From Tillandsia leiboldiana (lineage: Eukaryota; Streptophyta; Magnoliopsida; Poales; Bromeliaceae): 64,000 bases of DNA. A program made the position numbers and the translations under genes. The stretch covers positions 26,640,825 to 26,704,824 of the forward strand of contig CM055069.1 of NCBI GenBank assembly GCA_029204045.2, written 5' to 3'. Positions 58,291 to 64,000 of this stretch are shown piece after piece. The notes beneath the pieces were generated by a model. It had not been told where the DNA came from, did no database searches, and was given only the letters and a program-made list of their open reading frames with translations. Position 1 is the first letter of the stretch, and each line of letters opens with the position of its first letter.

Positions 58291-59431
58291 AAAATAAAGT
58301 TTCGTCCTCGAAACTAAAACACACCACAGCCACAAAACCAACACACTCACAACCTACCAAAAAGGATAGAGCCCAACAGCAGGAACATCATCAATCCCAG
58401 CTCTCAGTTTAGAAAATAGCCGAAAACAGCGAAAAGTCCGAAAATCTCGAAAGGCCAGTGCCTTCACCTATCAAACAAGAATAGGCTCCGGCACCATCTC
58501 CATTTCTAGAGTAGCCTTTCGAAGTTTTCATCCCGTTCGCGAGGCTCGGCGTAAAGACATGGAAAAAGGGAGAGAAGTATTGAAGTTGTTCCTGTTGTGG
58601 CTGCACAAACAAAGGCTACGTTCTAGCATGATCCCTCCTAGGGACACAACCTCAAGCCCTAACGTCTCATCTGCTTTATTGGGGGTGTCTGTCCTTTGCC
58701 GCTGAAGCCATCGCTATAAGAAGAGTACTTTGGCAACCTGTGAAAATGAACTCCTTCTGTCCAACTCGCGGAAGGGTCACTGTTCTCATTCCTCCATCAG
58801 TCGTCGTATGATACCGTGCCAACCAGTCCATCCTGTGTGCTCGGTCAAGTCTTGGAGCTGCCACCGAACTGTCACATCTGCCGATATAGTCCCAAGTCTT
58901 AACTGTACTGATCGTACTCCACAAACCTCCTCTACTCGCAGGATACGATCGGGAATCTAAGCCACTAATACATGTAGCAATAATCCTATCTCTTATCCAT
59001 GCAGAGATGCAAATGCTCTACTAACCCATGCAGGAAAAGCAGCGGTACCAAAATGCTCAAGTTCAACCAGTTGTAAGTAAAATCATACCTGCGACGACAC
59101 GATCCGCTGCCGGGGTGTCTTCCACCTGGACTGCGTAAACCCGCCCACTAGGTGCTGAAGGTCGTCGCTCCGTCTGTCCCGACGTCGTAGCCCTATCTGT
59201 CTAGCGGTGTATCGGAGGGGCTTTCGCTTCCGAATAGGCAAGGGGGGAGTTGTAGCAATGGGTCGCACTGACAAAATTGCTCAGGGGCATGCTGCTCTGA
59301 AATGTCCTAACTCTCCGCATAGGAAGCACCGTCCCTGTCTCAGGTCACACTGTAACGGTGAATGTGGCCCACCACAGATAACACACCGATCCTGTCGCTG
59401 ATGCTGATACTGTTGCTGAGGCTACTGGTAC
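58291..59431 (-). pseudogene. Ty3/gypsy gag zinc knuckles and protease region, rest of pol deleted
   Basis: Reading right to left: a Gln-rich stretch; zinc knuckle CVICGGPHSPLQC (59347-59385); CFLCGELGHFRAAC (59287-59328, CX2CX4HX4C); an in-frame TGA (59281-59283). Then GRVYAVQVEDTPAADRVVAG (about 59074-59133), as before the gypsy protease, and MDWLARYHTTTD with EFIFTGC (58676-58924 frame), typical of the protease-RT linker. RT, RNase H, integrase and chromodomain are missing: the next recognised feature is a loop-motif hairpin (58447-58522) and the polypurine tract. The right end is cut by an A1-type LTR. Confidence 0.8.
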
Positions 59432-61973
59432 TCTAATACTCGTGAAAGTCAAATTTGTAAAAAAGTGATAAAATGAAGAGTAAAATTCAAATGTGAAATT
59501 ACACCTTAGTGGTTTGTATACCGGTGTGCAAATTGCACAGTTTCCGAAGCACTATTTCCGCCTTTCCGATCCGAGTCTGATCTCGAAAATCTGAAATCTC
59601 CAGTATGACTGTCTCATCGAATCGAGTGGAAATGGTATAGACCGATTTTGATCCGATGGTCGGATCGTCCTGAAATCAGCAAAGAAACTAGTGGGACCCG
59701 CGACTTAAGTGAATAGTGATATGAATAGTAACTCCCTGATTTAATTCCCTCGCTAGCCAACGTCGGCCGATCGACTGTCTGGAGTCCGAATCTGACGATC
59801 CAAGTAGTCAATTTGAATGGCGTCATCGTTCTGAGCGCAGTGGCGCTGACCAATTTTTTGTTTGACGAGCCTGAAGCATCGTAAAGCGGGCCGAACTATT
59901 TAATTTACCATATAAGATGGATTTTAGAATTATCGAAGTTCGTTTTCATTGAACCAAAACCTCTACTCAATAGGTTTCATCGAGCCGGATGTCGTGGTGG
60001 TGTCCGTTTTTCAGTTTGACGACCCGGTGGTCTCGAAAAGCATGAAAAGCAGCGAAAACGGTGTTTTTACTTAAAGGTCCTCACATTTTATGCGCGGAAT
60101 CTGAGGAGACTCTTGGGAGAGGGACCCGTGTGTAAGACTTATCCCCAGGAGGGGACCCGACCCTAAATAATGCAATTAGAGGGACTAATTAGCATTTTTA
60201 CGCGATTAGGTTAAATAGGAGTTTTGGGTTCGCGAAACCTAATCGTCGGCTCCTTTCTTCTCCCATCCGCCAGCAGAGGACCTCTTCTGCTCCTCTGCGC
60301 ACTCCTCGACGATCCCGCCCTCGGCCGCCGCGCCTCATCGCCGAAAAGGCAAGAAGTAATCTTGCTTCCGGGGTGGGTTGTGAAGGATCGCAGCGAGAGG
60401 GCTTGGGATTCCTCCAAGTCATCTCTGAAGGTGCCTCTAATCCTTTGGGACGCGGCCTGTGAAGCGCCGGCGCCCAGATCCGACGCGCGCCGCCGGAGCA
60501 CCTTCCTTATTCTTCCTCCCCAAGTCCGGTAGGTGGAGCCCTTCTTTTCTTGGTTTTCTTGCGACCTGGACCCTAGCAGTCGCCTACTGACGTCGCAGGG
60601 AGCATCCAGGACAGACCCCGAAGTCCCAGGACCCCCGGATGGCCGGCGGGTGCAATCGGGTCGCTGGAACCCTAGTTCTTGGCCGGGTTTGGCGTGCGCT
60701 GCCTCCGGAGCTCCGGCGCCGGAACCAAGTTGACCAGAATCTTCTGCTGGTTCCCAGAAGAAGTCCCACGAAGTTTGGTGGGCTTTGGTGCAGCGTGGAA
60801 CGCGGGGGAGCAAACCCTAGGTTCGGGTCGTCTTCCTCACGGCCGAGCTTCACCGCCCGGCTGCCGCCGTCGCTCCTCCGGCGCCGGCCGACTCTGGTAA
60901 GTCTCCTGACACCTTGAGCATCCCATTAAGCCATCTGCATACGACCCATGCAGCGTGGTTACCGACTTGCCATTAATGGGTTAAATTAAGACATACCTTC
61001 TTCTTCCTCGGTTTGGGGAGCATAGGGAAGCCCTAGCTTGCGCGGCTGAGGCTCTTTCCAGCTCTGGAGGCTCAAGGATGGTGGTGCTCACCTTAGTTTG
61101 AAGCTTGACCGAGTGGGGGTGGGTGCGGCCATTGTTGCACTCCAACAAGCCGAGTGCAAGGTGATCTTGCTTAGGCATCGTTTTCGGCAGTCTCGTGACC
61201 TCTCACAGGTGAGCCTTCCCTCTTTACGAATGTCCTTTAACTCGTGCTCATGTTGGTTGAGACTTGGAACCCCTGTATTGTTGAGAGCCGCAAGTCACGC
61301 TTTAGGTGTTTGTAAAAATGCCGAGTTGGCTCCAACCCCGTTCTGGCTGCGTGTCGACCACCCTATGGTGAGCCCTCGACTCCGGCAAGCCTCCTGAGCG
61401 TGATGCTCACACAAAAGTTGGAGATGATCCATCGTGTATGTATTTATAGCTAAGTTGAACCCTCAATGCACTTTAAGAATGGGCCAACTTGTGTTTTATT
61501 GGCCGGCTTGCTCTTAAACTGTGAGCACGGGGTCCAGCACGTTAAAATCTAGTTGTTGGTAAATTATTTTGGTTTAAAGATTCCCGGATTAAAAGTTGTG
61601 GCGTAATTAGTGGGTTTTATATGAATAAAATGCAATTTTGGCAAAGTCCGGGGGTCTAAATGTAATTGTAGCATGGTAGGCTGCTGGGGACCGCGTGCAC
61701 ATGATCTCTGAACCTTTCGTTCGGTATCCGTTGACTTTCATTGAACAGATCTTTGCTTTACGATCCGTGAATCGGCAAAATGGTCAGTTTAACGGCGGTT
61801 TCGGGTTAAACACGCATTTTTCGAGGAAAATTGGATGGTTATTGATCTGTACTCTCTGGGGACTTTCTTTTAGGTCCGAGTGTCGTTCGAGGGCGCGGGA
61901 CGTTCCAGGTGTTTCATTCAGCTTGCTTCGAGGTGGGTACCGTATCCTGGGAAGGGGTGGCCTTCAGACCTCC
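59432..61973 (+). mobile_element. A1-type LTR, interrupted, continuing past the window
   Basis: Start is approximate (TCTAATACTCGTGAAAG resembles TGTAGCACTCGAGAAAT). The next 500 bp align with the solo A1 LTR from 47842 (for example CCGCCTTTCCGATCC and the GATCCGA/GGTCGGATC words). It has splice-donor-like CTGGTAAGTC (GT at 60897) and CAGGTGAGCC (GT at 61209), and a TTAAATAGG TATA-like word near 60212. It sits in the gag of the B element and is itself broken at 61974 by another LTR. Confidence 0.6.
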
Positions 61974-62472
61974 TGTGAGGACCTGGATCCCCACGACGAG
62001 AATACTGGTTGACCAACAGCTTCTGGAGGCCTATGTGGCGCGTTGGTGGTGTTTGTGCACCAATTGGACACTAGTGTTGGACCCGGAGTGTTTAATGGAT
62101 TACGAGAGTAGTCAGAAGACCCCGTCGAGTGTTTAAAAGTGTTCTCGCACGGAACAGATATCAAAGGTGGACTCAGCACAAAATTTGGGGTAAAAACACT
62201 TGTCTGGATGCATTCGGCAAATTTTGGAATTAGAATTTGGCAAATCGGACACCGGATTTGGATTCAGCGCGCGAAAACGATGAAATTGGGCTATTTACTT
62301 GATTTTTACGCCACTGGTTACTGTTCACGCCGGAACAGTAACTCCGGCGGCCGGCGGGCAGCTCCGGCGACGGCGGGCAGGCTCGGGAGCGGCGGCGGGC
62401 AGGCGCGGGCAGTGCGCAGCGCGCGGGCAGGTGCGCGGTCCACAGCGCCGTCGTGCACCGGGGGGCGGGCCA

Positions 62473-62571
62473 CGTGGCATGGTGGGATTGGCTGGCTCAG
62501 CAGTCTTGGTCCACGGAAAAGATCGCTGGTGTACGGTGGACCGTGGGTGACACGTGGCGGAGTGTCATTGG
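62473..62571 (+). promoter_or_regulatory. Two exact ER-stress-element-like sites in the right B LTR
   Basis: CGTGG-N9-ATTGG at 62473-62491 and 62553-62571, 80 bp apart, the same distance as the first two in the solo B LTR (6372 and 6452). Other ACGTGGC cores nearby (62793) lack the ATTGG partner. Confidence 0.7.
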
Positions 62572-62918
62572 CGCGGTGTTGTGCGCCGGGTCCACGGAGC
62601 GGGTGCAGACCGCCTCGGGGCGCGGGCCGGTGTAGGGCGCCAGTGCGGCTGGTCGGCCGCACATGGCCCGCACTCGAGTGCGGGCCACGTGTCGGCCGGC
62701 CAGGGGGCGGGCGCATGCACCGCCCCCAGCGGGCTCCTGCCACGCGGCAGGCGCTGAGTCGCCCCGCACAGCTGTTTGCTGTGCGGGGGACACGTGGCCG
62801 CACCACGGTGTTCCGGGCGGTCGGACGGCCCCCCCGTCCGACCTGCTTTGCGGATTCGGGCGCCAACAGTGGCGCCCGAATCCGATAAGGGGGGGGGGGG
62901 GGGGGTTGTTTGGCAGCC

Positions 62919-62926
62919 TATAAATA
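62919..62926 (+). promoter_or_regulatory. TATA box of the right B LTR
   Basis: TATAAATA in GCCTATAAATAGGCC, identical in core to the solo B LTR box at 7025-7032. Confidence 0.75.
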
Positions 62927-64000
62927 GGCCTTTGGGGGCCTTCTTTACACTTTTCTGTGAGGATTTTCACAAGGCACCCTTAAGGAAAAACCTTCCTCCA
63001 CCTGAGACCTTTCTGGCTAATCATTCCTGGGATATTTAGGAGCGCGTTTTTCGAGGTTGGCCATTTTCCGGCGCGGCGCGACGCTTGTTCATCGACGACC
63101 CGTTTCGTCCCTTCGCAGTGTTCAGGCTCCCCCGGCTCACCCCGACCTCCAATTTGGGTGATTCTTGCGCCGATGGACTCTTGACAGGTAGGGCTTCATT
63201 TTTGATATTTTGAGTTGCCCCTAGTTTTCATGTGGATTTTGAGTTTCCCGAGCTTCTTTGTGACCCATTTTTCTTCGCGGAGTTTTGGACAGCACCTGAC
63301 TGTTTTGGCTATCACTTCGCGCTGAGGCGACGGATCGAGGCGATTCAAAAGGCATTTTTCATCTACATCTCGCAAGGAATCTCATGGAATTTTCTCAGAT
63401 TTTTCTGAATATTTTTCGAAGGTGGAAATCTCCTTTCTCTGTAGTCTTTTGGTACAGAATTTCTGCACAGTTTTGTTTGGGGTGTTCCCCTTGCCGAATT
63501 TGTATCTCAGCGAAGGAAGCTCGGTTTTGAACGTGCAGGTACTCGTTTCGACGGGTTCGTCGCGAGGATCGCGATAGTATTTTTATTGGAATTTTATGGG
63601 CATTTTCCGCAAGTGAATATTGAAAAACTCTGGACTGCGGTAATGGTGGACTGATTTTGTGAACTTGGTATGTTTAAATTATGTATGTTCTTTTGGGATA
63701 TGTTCTGCAGTGTTATGGAGATGGTTTGGGCCGAGCGTGGACTTCACCTTTGGGACCAGGATTTAGCGCTCGAGGTGGGTGATCATTGTGAACCACTTAA
63801 ATTAGGCTACCCACTAGGCTTATTGGAGCAATGCATGTATAAAAGGCTAAAAGGCTAAAAGGCATATGAGGATGAATCCTTGCAGGAGTTTATGTTTGCA
63901 TGAATACTTGCATGCTTATTGGATTAAAATGCATAGGTAGATGAATATTTGCATTAATTAGGATTGCTATTTTGGTATTCACATTGCAGGAAATGTAGAA

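Larger units (their letters stand above)
61974..64000 (+). mobile_element. B-type LTR (5' part), cut by the window end
   Basis: It starts TGTGAGGACCTGG, matching the solo B LTR start at 5954, and stays collinear with it: ATTTTGG-CAAATCGGACA blocks near 62220, GC-rich promoter with ERSE-like sites (62473-62571), TATA box (62919-62926), leader and the GCGATTCAAAAG word near 63340 (7458 in the solo LTR). The left duplication would be CCTCC (61969-61973). A 19-G run at about 62889-62907 could be an assembly-sensitive spot. Whether it is solo or part of a full element cannot be seen. Confidence 0.75.

Noticed and set aside
62889..62907. Run of G as a G-quadruplex regulator
   Set aside because: A single homopolymer of about 19 G next to the TATA region is not present in the related B LTR near 7000 and may have a wrong length; too weak to claim.

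Overview
This is a repeat-dense stretch of a plant nuclear genome. The evidence is LTR retrotransposons primed by initiator-methionine tRNA, a Ty1/copia gag-protease remnant, a Ty3/gypsy gag-protease remnant with a polypurine tract, fold-back MITE-like elements in TA/GA microsatellites, and two spliced exons that look like a plant GH10 xylanase-type gene. The MITE style and the large LTRs suggest a monocot, but I cannot name a species. No bacterial genes, rRNA, tRNA gene or CRISPR array was seen. Most long open frames are accidental readings of GC-rich LTR DNA.

Layout. Nearly everything is nested LTR sequence, and boundaries could be fixed by 5-bp target-site duplications (TSDs). Labels used here: A1, A2, B, C and C-prime are LTR types that all end in CGGGGCGTGACA; T is a Tat-like element; LARD is a large non-autonomous element. 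1-1501 and 4733-5520 are A1-like LTR, split by a solo A2 LTR (1502-4727, TSD CTGGG). 5954-9435 is a solo B LTR (TSD CCCTG) inside a C-prime LTR. 10261-20339 is the LARD, with two near-identical ~4.0-kb LTRs, a 2.0-kb non-coding interior and TSD TTGAT. 21915-22014 is an exact 100-N gap. 22015-34748 repeats 9156-21914, which is most simply two overlapping contig ends left unmerged. 34280-37525 is a second solo A2 LTR (TSD GCTTG), and a B-type LTR ends at 38022.

38.0-41.5 kb is the only non-LTR island: MITE-like elements, TA/GA microsatellites and two minus-strand exons. To its right is a stack of insertions. A copia element lies in an intron. The T element splits the copia protease motif. T is split by a solo C LTR (44711-53160, TSD CAGGC), which itself holds a solo A1 LTR (47842-51962, TSD ATGGT). 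T is also interrupted by a minus-strand B-type gypsy element (from 55516). Its gag is broken by an A1-type LTR (from about 59432), which is in turn broken by another B LTR (from 61974).

What stands out. (1) The B LTR promoter region carries repeated CGTGG-N9-ATTGG, the reverse complement of the canonical ER-stress element CCAAT-N9-CCACG, upstream of a TATA box; degenerate versions at the same spacing occur in other LTRs. (2) The 3' parts of the A-type LTRs hold a series of hairpins whose stems co-vary between copies, suggesting selected RNA structure. (3) A separate ~60-nt hairpin with an invariant loop recurs in C-prime LTRs and B elements. (4) The 12.7-kb duplication around the gap is probably an assembly error.
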